Source: Sphingopyxis yananensis (GTDB taxonomy: Bacteria > Pseudomonadota > Alphaproteobacteria > Sphingomonadales > Sphingomonadaceae). Taken from it: a stretch of DNA of 64,000 nucleotides. A program made the position numbers and the translations under genes. The notes under the pieces are model-generated. The model did no database searches and was not told where the DNA came from. It worked only from the letters and a program-made list of their open reading frames with translations. Shown one piece after another: positions 18,004-28,069 of this stretch (the first letter of the stretch is position 1; every line of letters starts with the position of its first letter). The DNA lies in contig NZ_JAJEWI010000001.1 in the NCBI RefSeq assembly GCF_020687785.1, positions 62,001 through 126,000 on the forward strand, in the 5' to 3' direction.

Positions 18004-19680
18004 ATGGCAGGGAATGATGGCAAGCTGAGCGGTTGGGCGCTGTTCCGCGCCGCGATGACCAACCGCAAAATGGCCATCATGCTGATCTTTGGTTTTGCAT
18101 CGGGCCTGCCCAATGTTTTGTTGCTCGGCACGCTCTATGCGTGGCTGGGCGAGGAAAAGGTGGATTTGGAAACCATGGGCGTCTTTTCGCTCATTGGTTT
18201 GGCCTATGCCTTTAAATTCCTTTGGTCTCCAGCGGTGGACCGCGTTGCTTTACCTGTGTTGCATCATCTGGGCCGCCGCCGCAGTTGGTTGCTGCCCATT
18301 CAAATGCTGTTGGCGGGCAGTTTCATTCTTTTGTCGCGGCTCGACCCATCCAGCTATTTGGGCTGGTTCTCGTTGATCGCCGGTATTGGTGCTTTTGCAT
18401 CCGCTTCCCAAGATATCGTCATTGATGCATGGCGCGTCGATGTGGCGGATGAACAGGCGACGTTGGAAATTATGTCCGCCGTCACCCAATTGGGATATCG
18501 GGTGGCGACGCTGGTGGGCGGCGCGCTGGCCTTGATTTTGGCCGCGCGCATTGGTTGGCCCCAAGTATATTTGATGCTGGGTGTGGCGATGTTGGGGGCC
18601 GTCATTGCGACGCTGTGCGCGCCAGACACGCCGCGTCCCCAAGCTTTGGCGGGCGATGCTGCTACGCGGATGCACGATAATTTGCCATTTCGGGTTCGCG
18701 CCGCGGCCATCGGCTTGGTTGGCGCGGCATGGGCGTGGGCCATTTTTACGGTTCTGCAATTCATGGTGCAATCTTTGACGGCGACGCCGGACCTGCGCCC
18801 CGATGCCACCGCCTTTATCAAATTCACGGGGCCATTCATTGTCATCGCCACCGTACTGGTTCCCGCCATTATTGCCGCCATTTTAAATGGAATGAGCATG
18901 AATGCCGCAGACCCAGCAGGCGATGATCGCCAAGCGTCATTGACGACGGGCGGGGCGCTGCGCAATTTCCTCAGCCACGCTTATGATGCCTTGCTCATGC
19001 CGCTGGCCGAAATTGTTGGGCGGTTGAAATGGGGCGCGGTGACGGCCTTGGGCATCATCTTAACCTATCGTCTGACCGACAGTGTGTGGGGGCCGTTCGC
19101 TCTGCCATTTTATTTGCAAGAATTGGGCTACACCAATGATCAGGTGGCGATTGCCAGCAAATTTTTTGGCGTTGGCATGACGATGCTGGGCATTGCGGTT
19201 GGCGCGATGATGTTCGTTTGGGCTGGGCGCTTGCTGACGCTGTTTTTGGGCGCGGTTTTGGCCGCCGCGACCAACTTGCTCTATGCCGATCTGGCCTCTG
19301 GCGGGGCGGCGATTGATATTTTTGGCCGTTTGTCAGGATTTTACTGGGCGGTTGCGCATTTTGGCGTCGATGAACGATTTGGCCGTTTGCTCATCGCCAT
19401 TGCTGGCGAGAATGTCGCCGGCGGTATAGCGGGGGCGGCCTTTGTCGCCTATCTGTCCAGCATTACCTCGAAAACCTATTCCGCGGTGCAATATGCTTTA
19501 TTGTCGTCGCTGACATTTTTGGTCGGAGCATTGGGACGCGGCGCGATTGGCGAAGCGATTGAACAAAATGGCTATGCCAGCATCTTTATTTTCGCGGCGG
19601 GATTGGGCGGTATTGCCGTTGTGCTCTGCTTGTTCGAATGGCTGCGCGACGGGTGGAGCAAGGCGCGTACGCGGGCCTGA
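18004..19680 (+). CDS. ampG: AmpG-type MFS transporter (muropeptide permease-like)
   Basis: Inner-membrane protein of 558 residues with roughly fourteen hydrophobic segments. FGFASGLPNVLLLGTLYAWL, the FLWSPAVDRV segment and LGRRRSWLLPIQ match the AmpG family, which imports GlcNAc-anhMurNAc muropeptides for peptidoglycan recycling. A later block, GVGMTMLGIAVGAM, and NVAGGIAGAAFVAYLSSIT fit the second half of AmpG. Alphaproteobacterial genomes often carry several AmpG paralogues, so the substrate may differ. No beta-lactamase gene is nearby. The start has GGAGGA at 17990-17995. Confidence 0.8.
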   Translation: MAGNDGKLSGWALFRAAMTNRKMAIMLIFGFASGLPNVLLLGTLYAWLGEEKVDLETMGVFSLIGLAYAFKFLWSPAVDRVALPVLHHLGRRRSWLLPIQMLLAGSFILLSRLDPSSYLGWFSLIAGIGAFASASQDIVIDAWRVDVADEQATLEIMSAVTQLGYRVATLVGGALALILAARIGWPQVYLMLGVAMLGAVIATLCAPDTPRPQALAGDAATRMHDNLPFRVRAAAIGLVGAAWAWAIFTVLQFMVQSLTATPDLRPDATAFIKFTGPFIVIATVLVPAIIAAILNGMSMNAADPAGDDRQASLTTGGALRNFLSHAYDALLMPLAEIVGRLKWGAVTALGIILTYRLTDSVWGPFALPFYLQELGYTNDQVAIASKFFGVGMTMLGIAVGAMMFVWAGRLLTLFLGAVLAAATNLLYADLASGGAAIDIFGRLSGFYWAVAHFGVDERFGRLLIAIAGENVAGGIAGAAFVAYLSSITSKTYSAVQYALLSSLTFLVGALGRGAIGEAIEQNGYASIFIFAAGLGGIAVVLCLFEWLRDGWSKARTRA

Positions 19681-19697
19681 ACGGTAGCGCGTTAAAA

Positions 19698-19721
19698 TAG
19701 GGGCGCTTATCAGCGCCCCTA
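19698..19721. terminator. Bidirectional hairpin terminator
   Basis: Perfect ten-base arms TAGGGGCGCT and AGCGCCCCTA with a four-base loop, placed between the converging ampG and folC genes. Confidence 0.78.
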
Positions 19722-19744
19722 GCACGCCGAGCCAGCTGGCCCGA

Positions 19745-21121
19745 TTATTCCGGATATTGCTCGTTGGCCAATAGCGCGAGACCAACCAGATAAAGCGAAC
19801 CGCCGATCAGCACGGGGGCGGTGCTGGTCGGGGTGCTTGGGTCTGTTCTCGCGCTATCCACCTGTGCCAACATCTGCATCGCGGCGGTCAAATTGGGCGC
19901 GCTATCTTGGCGCATGATGCCAGCATTGGCTGCCATAGTGATCAGATCATCGGCCTGAAAATGCTCATGCCCATCAATCGGCACGGCGATCATGCGGCGC
20001 ACATGGGGGGCGATGTTGGTCAAAAAACCTTGGGCGTCTTTGTTCGATAACATGCCCAAAATCAGGTCAATTTTCTGATCAAGGGCGATATGGGCCGCCA
20101 AGCTGTTGGCCAATTGCTGTGCGGCATCCAGATTATGCCCGCCATCAACCCAAATGGGGCGTGAGGGCAGCAGAATATCCGCCAGCGGACCAGCCTCTAA
20201 GCGTTGGATACGGCCCGGCCAGACGGTGCTGGCGATCCCTTTTTTCGCCGCATCAACATCAAAGGCTTTGCCGTCCGCCAAATAGAGCATGGCCACCGCC
20301 AAGGCTGCATTTTGCACCTGATGTGGTCCGATAAGCGCGGGCGTGAAGGGGCCGAATGTCTGGCCATCGCCATGCCAATATAGCTGTCCGTCCACCACTT
20401 CGGCGCGCCAATGCAAGTCTTGGGCAAAAACTTCTGCCCCCACCGATGCGGCTTTGTCCGCGATCACCGCGCGGACATGGGCGGGATAGGCTGATGTCGC
20501 GACCTTGCACCCTTGCTTGATGATCCCGCTTTTTTCAAAGCCGATGCGGGCCAAAGGTTCGGACGGCGTGCCATCCTCTGGCGCCAACAAAAAGGCTTCA
20601 TGGTCAATGGCCAGCGATGCAATGCCGCAAACCGCCGGAGCGGGGATGATGTTGGTGGCGTCCAATCGCCCGCCCAGACCAACCTCGATGATCACATCAT
20701 CGGCGGGGTTGCGGGCAAAGGCCAGCAAAGCGGCGGCGGTGGTGACTTCAAAGAAACTAGCGCGCAAATCTTCGGCGACGTCCAATACTTCGGACAGCAG
20801 TTCGGCCAGATAATCGTCGCTGATCAGCGTGCCTGCTATGCGGATACGTTCGTTAAAACGCACCAAATGGGGGCTGCTGTAACAATGAACGCGGCGGCCT
20901 TGGGCTTCCAGCATGGCGCGCAAATTGGCGCAGGTTGACCCTTTGCCATTGGTGCCCGCGACATGGAAAATGCGCGGCAGTTGATCTTGGGGGTTGCCCA
21001 GCCGTTCGCACAGACTGCGGATACGGTCCAAGCCCAAAATATCGCGGCCTGGAGACAAAGCGGTCAGCCTGTCGAGTTGCGCTTGAACGCCAGCATGTGC
21101 GGAAATCGCGTGATCGACCAT
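19745..21121 (-). CDS. folC: Bifunctional folylpolyglutamate / dihydrofolate synthase
   Basis: ATP-dependent ligase of 458 residues that adds Glu to dihydropteroate and folates. The Mur-ligase-type P-loop is VAGTNGKGSTCANL at about residue 50, SSPHLVRFNERIRIAG follows, and VEVGLGGRLDATNII is the metal/ATP site. The C-terminal domain includes WVDGGHNLDAAQQLANSL. It is the last gene of a minus-strand cluster trpF-trpB-trpA-accD-folC, a linkage conserved in alphaproteobacteria, although a hairpin at 21147-21178 lies between it and accD. Confidence 0.93.
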   Translation of the reverse strand: MVDHAISAHAGVQAQLDRLTALSPGRDILGLDRIRSLCERLGNPQDQLPRIFHVAGTNGKGSTCANLRAMLEAQGRRVHCYSSPHLVRFNERIRIAGTLISDDYLAELLSEVLDVAEDLRASFFEVTTAAALLAFARNPADDVIIEVGLGGRLDATNIIPAPAVCGIASLAIDHEAFLLAPEDGTPSEPLARIGFEKSGIIKQGCKVATSAYPAHVRAVIADKAASVGAEVFAQDLHWRAEVVDGQLYWHGDGQTFGPFTPALIGPHQVQNAALAVAMLYLADGKAFDVDAAKKGIASTVWPGRIQRLEAGPLADILLPSRPIWVDGGHNLDAAQQLANSLAAHIALDQKIDLILGMLSNKDAQGFLTNIAPHVRRMIAVPIDGHEHFQADDLITMAANAGIMRQDSAPNLTAAMQMLAQVDSARTDPSTPTSTAPVLIGGSLYLVGLALLANEQYPE

Positions 21122-21146
21122 CTTGTCAGCCTGTTTTCTATAAGAA

Positions 21147-21178
21147 ATCAGACGGCGAAATTGCCTTCGCCGCCTGAT
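21147..21178 (-). terminator. Hairpin between accD and folC
   Basis: Thirteen-base arms with one mismatch (ATCAGACGGCGAA versus TTCGCCGCCTGAT), followed on the minus strand by TTTCTTAT. It can terminate or attenuate transcription between accD and folC. Confidence 0.65.
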
Positions 21179-21200
21179 GCGATATCCCGATGTTCGGCGC

Positions 21201-22052
21201 TTAGGCGGCCTTTTCAGGCACCATATAACCGATCAAGCGGCCCAGCGTTTCCGGCAAATCGCGGCGGTGGACCACCATGTCGATCATGCCATGATCCAAC
21301 AAATATTCCGCGCGCTGGAACCCTTCGGGCAATTTTTCGCGAATGGTGTTTTCAATGACGCGCGCACCCGCAAAGCCGATCAGGGCCTTGGGTTCGGAAA
21401 TTTGGATATCGCCCAACATCGCATAGCTGGCGGTAACGCCGCCCGTTGTCGGGTCGGTCAACAGCACAATATAGGGTAAACCAGCACGGCGCAGACGGGC
21501 CAGCGCCACGGTCGAGCGCGGCATTTGCATCAACGACAAGGTGCCTTCTTGCATGCGCGCGCCACCAGCCGCAGTCAGGGCGATGAACGGCACTTTGCGG
21601 CGAATGGCTTCGTTGACACCGGCCACAAAGGCTTCGCCCACCGCGACGCCCATCGACCCGCCCATGAAAGCGAAATCTTGCACGCCAACCACCGCGCCTT
21701 GGCCTTTTATGGTGCCATAGGCGTTTTGAAACGCGTCCCGATCACCCGTTTGGGTGCGCGCGGCCTTGATGCGGTCGACATATTTTTTGGTGTCGCGAAA
21801 TTTCAGCGGATCTTCGGGGGCCGAAGGGGCGCTGATTAATTCATGACGGCCACCGTCAAATAATTGAGCAAAACGTTGCTTTGCCCCAATACGGTCATGA
21901 TGGTCGCAGCGCGGGCAGACGTGCAGATTATCTTCCCATTCCTTGACAAACACCATTTGCGAACATTGGCGGCATTTGTGCCACAAATTATCGGCGGTAT
22001 CGCGCTTTGCTGCGAAGGGAAGGGCGTTGCGAACGCGGTCTAGCCAGCTCAT
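21201..22052 (-). CDS. accD: Acetyl-CoA carboxylase carboxyltransferase subunit beta
   Basis: Subunit of 283 residues of the carboxyltransferase that makes malonyl-CoA with AccA. An N-terminal zinc ribbon is formed by CRQC and CPRC (about residues 27-49). The carboxyltransferase domain contains [14 protein letters not shown] and the oxyanion-hole region [33 protein letters not shown] is also typical. Its start overlaps the trpA stop by four bases. Linkage of accD with the trp genes and folC is seen across alphaproteobacteria and supports coordinated expression of fatty acid, tryptophan and folate pathways. Confidence 0.95.
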   Translation of the reverse strand: MSWLDRVRNALPFAAKRDTADNLWHKCRQCSQMVFVKEWEDNLHVCPRCDHHDRIGAKQRFAQLFDGGRHELISAPSAPEDPLKFRDTKKYVDRIKAARTQTGDRDAFQNAYGTIKGQGAVVGVQDFAFMGGSMGVAVGEAFVAGVNEAIRRKVPFIALTAAGGARMQEGTLSLMQMPRSTVALARLRRAGLPYIVLLTDPTTGGVTASYAMLGDIQISEPKALIGFAGARVIENTIREKLPEGFQRAEYLLDHGMIDMVVHRRDLPETLGRLIGYMVPEKAA

Positions 22053-22840
22053 GCGGCGATCTCCTTTGCGCCGTGAATGGCATCGGCAAGTTTTTTCGTT
22101 AATATTTCAACGTGTCGGGGCGCGTCATTACCATATTCTGCGACAATGTCGATAAGCGCAGAACCAACAACAACACCATCTGCCACCTTGGCGATGGCTG
22201 CGGCTTGTTCGGGGGTGCGAATACCAAATCCAACCGCGACGGGCAATTTCGTAGCCGCTTTCAAGCGATTAACTGCTTCTTGCACGCTGGACTGCGCCGC
22301 TTGCTGCGATCCTGTGATGCCTGCCACCGATACATAATATAGGAAGCCGCCCGCGCCATCTAGTACGGCGGGCAAGCGCTTTGCATCGGTTGTCGGGGTG
22401 GCAAGGCGGATGAAATCGACGCCCGCGTCGCGCAGCGCCGGACCCAGCTCTGGATCTTCTTCGGCAGGAATATCGACGCAAATCACGCCGTCAACGCCCG
22501 CGTCCTTGCATTGCGCGGCAAACCAATCGGCCCCGCGAATGGTCATGGGATTGGCATAGCCCATCAACACGACGGGTGTTTCGGGATAGCGCGCACGAAA
22601 ATCGCGGGCGATTTGGAAAACATCTGCGGTGGTCGTGCCTTTGCAAAGGCTGCGCAGGTTGGCGGCCTGAATAGCGGGACCATCGGCCATCGGGTCGGTA
22701 AAGGGCATGCCCAATTCGATAACATCCGCGCCGCCTGCCATCACGGCATCCAATATCGCTGGCGTGTCCCCGTCTCCGGCGGTGATAAAGGTCACCAAAG
22801 CAGGGTGGCCCTTGCCAAATGCAGCGTCAAACCGGCTCAC
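22049..22840 (-). CDS. trpA: Tryptophan synthase subunit alpha
   Basis: TIM-barrel subunit of 263 residues that cleaves indole-3-glycerol phosphate to indole and passes it to TrpB. The catalytic Glu is in [19 protein letters not shown], which also holds the catalytic Asp. The phosphate-binding loop [11 protein letters not shown] and VVVGSALID close the barrel. It overlaps trpB by four bases upstream and accD by four bases downstream, so translation of the three is probably coupled. Confidence 0.95.
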   Translation of the reverse strand: MSRFDAAFGKGHPALVTFITAGDGDTPAILDAVMAGGADVIELGMPFTDPMADGPAIQAANLRSLCKGTTTADVFQIARDFRARYPETPVVLMGYANPMTIRGADWFAAQCKDAGVDGVICVDIPAEEDPELGPALRDAGVDFIRLATPTTDAKRLPAVLDGAGGFLYYVSVAGITGSQQAAQSSVQEAVNRLKAATKLPVAVGFGIRTPEQAAAIAKVADGVVVGSALIDIVAEYGNDAPRHVEILTKKLADAIHGAKEIAA

Positions 22841-24084
22841 AGCTTTACTCCCAAGGCATCGGCAATGGTGAAAATATCCTTGTCGCCGCGCCCAGACAGG
22901 TTGACGATGATAATCTGATCCTTGGACATGGTGGGCGCGATACGCTCCGCCGCGGCAATGGCGTGCGCGCTTTCCAAGGCTGGAATAATGCCCTCCAGCT
23001 TGGTCAAGCGTTGGAAACTGGCCAAGGCTTCGTCATCGGTCACAGGTTCATAACGCACACGGCCAATTTCGTGCAGCCAGCTATGTTCTGGTCCGATTCC
23101 GGGATAATCCAGACCCGCCGAAATGCTGTGCGCGTCGGTGATTTGACCGTCTTCGTCTTGCAGTAAATAGGTTTTATTGCCGTGCAAAATGCCGGGACGT
23201 CCGCCGGTGAGGCTGGCGGCATGGCGCTTGTCCAGCCCTTCGCCAGCGGCTTCGACGCCGACGATTTCGACATCTGTGTCATCCAAGAAGGGGTGGAACA
23301 AGCCAATGGCGTTGCTGCCGCCGCCAACAGGGGCGATCAGCATGTCCGGCAAGCGGCCTTCGGCTTCCAAAATTTGTTCGCGCGCTTCGGTGCCGATAAT
23401 GCTTTGGAAATCGCGCACCAATTCGGGGTAGGGGTGTGGGCCCGCAGCGGTGCCGATGATGTAGAAAGTGTCATGCACATTGGCGACCCAATAGCGCATC
23501 GCTTCGTTCATCGCGTCCTTCAGCGTTTTGGCACCGCTTTCCACCGCGACCACTTCTGCGCCAAGCAATTTCATGCGGAACACATTGGGTTGCTGGCGTG
23601 CGACGTCCACCGCGCCCATGAATATAGTGCAGGGCAAGCCGAATAAGGCCGCCACAGTTGCGGTTGCCACACCATGTTGGCCAGCGCCCGTTTCCGCAAT
23701 AATGCGTTGTTTGCCCATGCGCTTGGCCAGCAGGATCTGACCGATGCAATTGTTGATTTTGTGCGCGCCCGTGTGGTTGAGGTCCTCGCGCTTGAGATAA
23801 ATTTTGGCACCGCCCAAATCATCGGTCAGGCGCTGGGCCAGCCACAGCGGGCTGGGGCGGCCAACATAATGTTTCAGCAGATAGTCAAATTCCCGCTGAA
23901 ATTCGGGGTCGGCTTGTGCGGCGCGATATTCGCGTTCCAAGTCAAGGATCAGCGGCATCAGCGTTTCGGCGACATAGCGCCCGCCAAATTGGCCGAAATG
24001 GCCGCGCGCATCAGGTTGCTGGCGCAGGCTGTTGGCCGCGGTAGCATGGGAATTATGGTCGTTCATATCGGTCATCTTGTTCAT
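22837..24084 (-). CDS. trpB: Tryptophan synthase subunit beta
   Basis: PLP enzyme of up to 415 residues that condenses indole with serine. The PLP-binding Lys is in [13 protein letters not shown], the indole-channel and COMM-region motif is [17 protein letters not shown], and the phosphate loop is [11 protein letters not shown]. The N-terminus has three in-frame Met codons (24084, 24075, 24066) before the conserved [13 protein letters not shown]; the first overlaps the trpF stop (ATGA) and is kept for that reason. Confidence 0.95.
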   Translation of the reverse strand: MNKMTDMNDHNSHATAANSLRQQPDARGHFGQFGGRYVAETLMPLILDLEREYRAAQADPEFQREFDYLLKHYVGRPSPLWLAQRLTDDLGGAKIYLKREDLNHTGAHKINNCIGQILLAKRMGKQRIIAETGAGQHGVATATVAALFGLPCTIFMGAVDVARQQPNVFRMKLLGAEVVAVESGAKTLKDAMNEAMRYWVANVHDTFYIIGTAAGPHPYPELVRDFQSIIGTEAREQILEAEGRLPDMLIAPVGGGSNAIGLFHPFLDDTDVEIVGVEAAGEGLDKRHAASLTGGRPGILHGNKTYLLQDEDGQITDAHSISAGLDYPGIGPEHSWLHEIGRVRYEPVTDDEALASFQRLTKLEGIIPALESAHAIAAAERIAPTMSKDQIIIVNLSGRGDKDIFTIADALGVKL

Positions 24085-24710
24085 CGCCCTGCTGCTTTAA
24101 GGAATGCGGCGATCTTGTCCACATCCTTCACGCCTGCTTCGCTTTCAACGCCCGATGATACATCGACCAAAGGGGCGTGGGTTTCGGCAATGGCTTGGGC
24201 GACATTCGCCGGTGACAGGCCGCCCGCAATGCCCCAATCCATTTGGTGCCGGTGGCCCTGCAACAGCGACCAGTCAAATCTTGTGCCATTGCCGCCGGGC
24301 AAGGCCTGTGCTGGCGCATCAAACAGCATGCGGTCCACAATGCCTTGATATTGCGCGCTATCATTCAGGTTTTCGCGCGATTTTAATCCCATCGCCTTCC
24401 AAATTTCCAGCCCACTTTGCTGTTTGACTTGCGCCATAAAATCGGGCGTTTCCGCACCATGAAATTGAATGATGTCGGGTTGAACCGCTGCAATGGCTTC
24501 GGCGATCAATGCGGGCGCAGCATTGACCAATAATAAGGCCACTTTCGCACGTGGCCCGACGACGGCGCGCATTTCGGCGGCCTTCGCCAGCGTCAAATGG
24601 CGCGGACTGGGCGCGAAATGGACCAAGCCAATGTGGGTCGCACCCCCAAATATGGCGGCGTCGATGGTCTGGGCGTTTGACAGCCCACAGATTTTGACAA
24701 GCGGCGGCAT
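24081..24710 (-). CDS. trpF: Phosphoribosylanthranilate isomerase
   Basis: TIM-barrel enzyme of about 209 residues, third step of tryptophan synthesis from anthranilate. The catalytic Cys is in VKICGLSN at the N-terminus, [11 protein letters not shown] is conserved, and [14 protein letters not shown] contains the phosphate-binding region. The ATG at 24710 gives the usual start MPPLVKICG; an ATG eleven codons upstream is possible but would add an atypical extension. First gene of the trpF-trpB-trpA-accD run. Confidence 0.92.
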   Translation of the reverse strand: MPPLVKICGLSNAQTIDAAIFGGATHIGLVHFAPSPRHLTLAKAAEMRAVVGPRAKVALLLVNAAPALIAEAIAAVQPDIIQFHGAETPDFMAQVKQQSGLEIWKAMGLKSRENLNDSAQYQGIVDRMLFDAPAQALPGGNGTRFDWSLLQGHRHQMDWGIAGGLSPANVAQAIAETHAPLVDVSSGVESEAGVKDVDKIAAFLKAAGR

Positions 24711-24799
24711 AGTGAACCAGACCCCCAATTTTCCCTGATGCATCGAATATTGCGCCTTCGCTTTCGCCTAGCGGTTACGCCATTATATTCCGGTGATGG

Positions 24800-25474
24800 T
24801 TACAGCGTCGCGCCAATATCGCGCGCCGCTTGGTCGGGGTTTTCGGCCTGACTGATCGGGCGACCAATCACCAAGATGGATGCGCCGTCGGCTTTGGCCT
24901 GTGCGGGCGTAACCGTGCGTTTCTGATCGCCGGATGCGCTGTTGGCGGGGCGAACACCGGGCACAACAAAAAAACCATCGGGCCAGAATTTGTGGACATG
25001 CCCTACCTCGTGACCCGAACAGACAATGCCGTCCAATCCGGCATCGCGGACCAGCTTGGCCAGACGTTCCACTTGCTCAATCGGCTGGGCGTTCACGCCA
25101 ATGTCCGCAAGGTCGGGTTGGTCCAAACTGGTTAGCACGGTGACGGCCACAACCTTTGTTTTGGGCGATGCGGCCGCTTTGGCTGCTTCCAACATCGCGC
25201 GTCCGCCCGCCGCATGAACCGTCAAAATGGCGGGCTCCAACGGACGCAGAGCCTCCACCGCTTTGGCCACCGTGTTGGGAATATCGTGCAGTTTCAAATC
25301 CAAGAAAATGGGCAAGCCCAGTTTCGCGACCTCTTGCACGCCATGATGACCATTGGCGCAGAAAAATTCCAAACCCAATTTCAGGCCGCCAACATGGTTT
25401 CGAACCTGTCCTGCCAAGGCAATGGCGGCATCTGTCTTTACTGTGTCAATCGCAAGATAAATGGGAGAGGTCAT
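24800..25474 (-). CDS. pyrF: Orotidine 5'-phosphate decarboxylase
   Basis: TIM-barrel decarboxylase of 224 residues that makes UMP. The catalytic Asp-Lys-Asp array is in FLDLKLHDIPNTV, the substrate Lys is in VGGLKLGLEFF, and the phosphate loop lies near VIGRPIS. The start overlaps the lapA stop by four bases. pyrF sits between lapA and trpF, where many relatives have lapA directly before trpF. Confidence 0.95.
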   Translation of the reverse strand: MTSPIYLAIDTVKTDAAIALAGQVRNHVGGLKLGLEFFCANGHHGVQEVAKLGLPIFLDLKLHDIPNTVAKAVEALRPLEPAILTVHAAGGRAMLEAAKAAASPKTKVVAVTVLTSLDQPDLADIGVNAQPIEQVERLAKLVRDAGLDGIVCSGHEVGHVHKFWPDGFFVVPGVRPANSASGDQKRTVTPAQAKADGASILVIGRPISQAENPDQAARDIGATL

Positions 25475-25884
25475 AATTTTTCCATTGGCGGAGGGGGCAC
25501 ATTGTCGCCGCGCGTCGGCACAGCGACAGGGTTGATGTCGTCGGCAAGATGGGTGGTGGGGGCTGGAACGGGTTCCGGTGACGCGGCGACGGCAGCGGCA
25601 ACGGCGGCATTTGCTTCGGCCTGACGATGCGCCATGGCGCGCAGATCGGCCAATTGGCGATCGCTGTCATTCAAGCGGCGGTTCAATGTCCAGCGTGTGG
25701 TGCGCAGGGCAATCCACATCGGTACGCTGCCGATTAAAAAGGAAATCAAGATCAGCAAGGGCAATTTGGTATCCAGAACCTGTCCGGGCCACACTGTGAC
25801 CGTGACTGGGCTCCAATTGGCCATCGCAAAAATCACCAATATGGCGGTGAGCAAAACCCAGATAATCGTGCGCAGCATATTCAT
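25471..25884 (-). CDS. lapA: LapA domain inner-membrane protein
   Basis: Protein of 137 residues with two N-terminal transmembrane segments (IIWVLLTAILVIFAMAN and LLILISFLIGSVPMWIAL), then a basic stretch RTTRWTLNRRLND and a helical Ala-rich, finally Pro-rich, cytoplasmic tail. This is the LapA/DUF1049 layout; in E. coli LapA works with LapB on lipopolysaccharide assembly and LpxC turnover. No lapB is adjacent here. In related genomes the gene follows ihfB and precedes trpF or pyrF. Confidence 0.85.
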   Translation of the reverse strand: MNMLRTIIWVLLTAILVIFAMANWSPVTVTVWPGQVLDTKLPLLILISFLIGSVPMWIALRTTRWTLNRRLNDSDRQLADLRAMAHRQAEANAAVAAAVAASPEPVPAPTTHLADDINPVAVPTRGDNVPPPPMEKL

Positions 25885-25989
25885 CGTGCCAGATCCTTGC
25901 GGTGACCGATATGGTCTGCCTATGGATCAGGCTAGGCCATATTGGCGTTGTTGACCAGTGCCGCCCATGCTCGGCGCTTGATATAAGCG

Positions 25990-26068
25990 AAACGTCACAG
26001 ACAAAGACGGCCTGTCTGTGACGTTTGAGCGGGCATTGAGTTCAATTGGCGGGCCAATTGAACTCAAT
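25990..26068 (-). terminator. Two tandem perfect hairpins downstream of purB
   Basis: Two perfect inverted repeats stand nine bases apart: 14-base arms at 25990-26003/26013-26026 (AAACGTCACAGACA) and 16-base arms at 26035-26050/26053-26068 (ATTGAGTTCAATTGGC). They follow purB on the minus strand and shield lapA-pyrF from read-through. Confidence 0.75.
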
Positions 26069-26079
26069 TATCGGCTGAA

Positions 26080-27393
26080 TTAAGCCGTGAAAACGCGATC
26101 AAAAATCGTGTCGACATGCTTCATATGATATTCCAGATCGAACAAAGCGGTCAGTTCGGCGTCCGACAATCGCGCGGAAACGTCCGTGTCGGCCTTCAGC
26201 AGTTCCAGCAGCGACAATTGGCCATCGCTTTCCCAGACGCGCATGGCGTTGCGTTGAACCAGCACATAGCTTTCTTCGCGGCTCGCGCCAGCTTGGGTCA
26301 GGGCAAGCAATACGCGCTGCGAATGCACCAAACCGCCCATGCGGTTCAAATTCTTTTCCATCCGTGCTGGATAGATTACCAATTTGTCGATCACACCGGT
26401 CAGGCGAGCCAAGGCAAAGTCCAGCGTGATGGTCGCGTCTGGGCCGATGAAGCGTTCCACCGACGAATGGCTGATGTCGCGTTCGTGCCACAAAGCAACA
26501 TTTTCCATCGCCGGGATAACGGCGCTGCGCACCATGCGGGCCAAACCGGTCAGATTTTCTGTCAGCACAGGATTGCGCTTGTGCGGCATCGCGGACGAGC
26601 CCTTTTGACCGGGGGAGAAATATTCCTCCGCTTCCAGCACTTCGGTGCGCTGCAAGTGACGCACTTCAATGGCCAAACGTTCGATCGAGCCAGCGATCAC
26701 ACCCAGCACCGCAAAGAACATCGCATGGCGGTCGCGCGGGATAACTTGTGTGGATACCGGTTCAATAGCAAGGCCCAGCTTGTCCGCCACATAGGCTTCA
26801 ACCTTGGGGTCGATATTGGCGAAGGTGCCCACCGCGCCCGAAATCGCACAGGTCGCAATATCTTCGCGGGCCGCAATCAGGCGCTTTTTGCAGCGATCAA
26901 ATTCGGCATAAGCTTGGGCCAGCTTCAAACCAAAGGTGACAGGTTCGGCGTGAATGCCATGGCTGCGGCCAATGGTTGGGGTGAGCTTATGTTCATAAGC
27001 GCGCTTTTTAATGGCGGCCAGCAACTGGTCCAGATCAGCCAGCAAAATGTCGGCGGCTTGGGTCATTTGCACAGCAAGGCAGGTGTCGAGCACGTCGCTA
27101 GACGTCATGCCTTGGTGCATAAAGCGCGCTTCTTCGCCGACATTTTCCGACACCCACGTCAAAAATGCGATGACGTCATGCTTGGTGACCGCTTCAATGG
27201 CGTCGAGGGCGGGAACGTCAATGGCAGGGTTGGTGGCCCACCAGTCCCACAGCGCCTTGGCGGCAGATTTGGGGACAACCCCAAGCTCGCCAAGCGCCTG
27301 CGTTGCATGGGCTTCAATCTCAAACCAGATTTTGAAACGGTTTTCGGCAGACCAGATCGCGGTCATATCCGGCCGAGCGTAACGCGGGACCAT
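26080..27393 (-). CDS. purB: Adenylosuccinate lyase
   Basis: Fumarase/aspartase superfamily enzyme of 437 residues that cleaves SAICAR and adenylosuccinate in purine synthesis. The superfamily signature GSSAMPHKRNP is at about residue 265 and contains the flexible catalytic loop Ser. MTSSDVLDTCLAVQM and RSHGIHAEPVTFGLK (catalytic His) precede it. Start MVPRYARPDMTAIW is the standard N-terminus. It is monocistronic with tandem hairpins downstream. Confidence 0.96.
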   Translation of the reverse strand: MVPRYARPDMTAIWSAENRFKIWFEIEAHATQALGELGVVPKSAAKALWDWWATNPAIDVPALDAIEAVTKHDVIAFLTWVSENVGEEARFMHQGMTSSDVLDTCLAVQMTQAADILLADLDQLLAAIKKRAYEHKLTPTIGRSHGIHAEPVTFGLKLAQAYAEFDRCKKRLIAAREDIATCAISGAVGTFANIDPKVEAYVADKLGLAIEPVSTQVIPRDRHAMFFAVLGVIAGSIERLAIEVRHLQRTEVLEAEEYFSPGQKGSSAMPHKRNPVLTENLTGLARMVRSAVIPAMENVALWHERDISHSSVERFIGPDATITLDFALARLTGVIDKLVIYPARMEKNLNRMGGLVHSQRVLLALTQAGASREESYVLVQRNAMRVWESDGQLSLLELLKADTDVSARLSDAELTALFDLEYHMKHVDTIFDRVFTA

Positions 27394-27602
27394 GAAAATT
27401 CCTTCCTATTTTGTCGGCTTGTCGTGGAATCGAAGCGCAACAGGGGTTGACCGCCCCCTAGCATCGGTGGGCTGCTTCGCCAATCGGCTGTTGCACGCAA
27501 CGGAAAGGAAAATCGCGCCTTATTATCCCATGTCTTTATGGCCCATGTCTTTTGGAACGGGCGCACATCACGCTATCGCGGTCCTGCGCCCACAAGGAGA
27601 AT

Positions 27603-28007
27603 ATGATGTTAAAGCAGATTTTGTTCGTTGGTGCCGCTATCATGAGTGTTCCTGCTATGGCGCAGACTATGCAGCCAACAGATGGCGCGGAACATGCGCA
27701 CGCCCCGACCGAACAGGCCGCGCGACCGGTGGCTGATCAGGCCCCAACCGGCCAAGCGGCATCGGCTGATCAAATTGCGGCCATTGTGGACAAGGAGTTT
27801 GGAATATATGACAGCGACGCCAATGGGGAATTGAGCGCGGCAGAGTTTACAGCATGGATGACCAAGCTTCGTGCGTCTGCGCCGCAGCAGTCACCAGCCG
27901 TTGACCCCGCAACTTGGGCGGCTCAGGCCTTTAAGGTTGCTGACGCTGATAGCTCGGCAAGCGTCAGCAAAGCCGAATTGCTCAGCTTTTTGTCGCGTGG
28001 AGCTTAA
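27603..28007 (+). CDS. Exported EF-hand calcium-binding protein
   Basis: The 134-residue product has a Sec signal peptide (MMLKQILFVGAAIMSVPAMAQ). An Ala/Pro/Gln-rich spacer follows, then two EF-hands. The first calcium loop is DSDANGELSAAE and fits the canonical ligand pattern. The second loop, DADSSASVSKAE, has Ser and Ala where Gly and Ile/Val are usual, so it may bind weakly. AAGGAG lies seven bases before the start. Likely role: periplasmic calcium binding or signalling; the target is unknown. Confidence 0.82.
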   Translation: MMLKQILFVGAAIMSVPAMAQTMQPTDGAEHAHAPTEQAARPVADQAPTGQAASADQIAAIVDKEFGIYDSDANGELSAAEFTAWMTKLRASAPQQSPAVDPATWAAQAFKVADADSSASVSKAELLSFLSRGA

Positions 28008-28069
28008 ATATCCTGTCCTATCGTCGGAAAGCCGTGGATTTGACGATGGGATGTGAAAAAGACGTAAAT

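Noticed and set aside
26116..27450. 444-codon plus-strand frame antisense to purB
   Set aside because: It is a shadow of purB; the translation has no domain and purB is full length with its catalytic motif.
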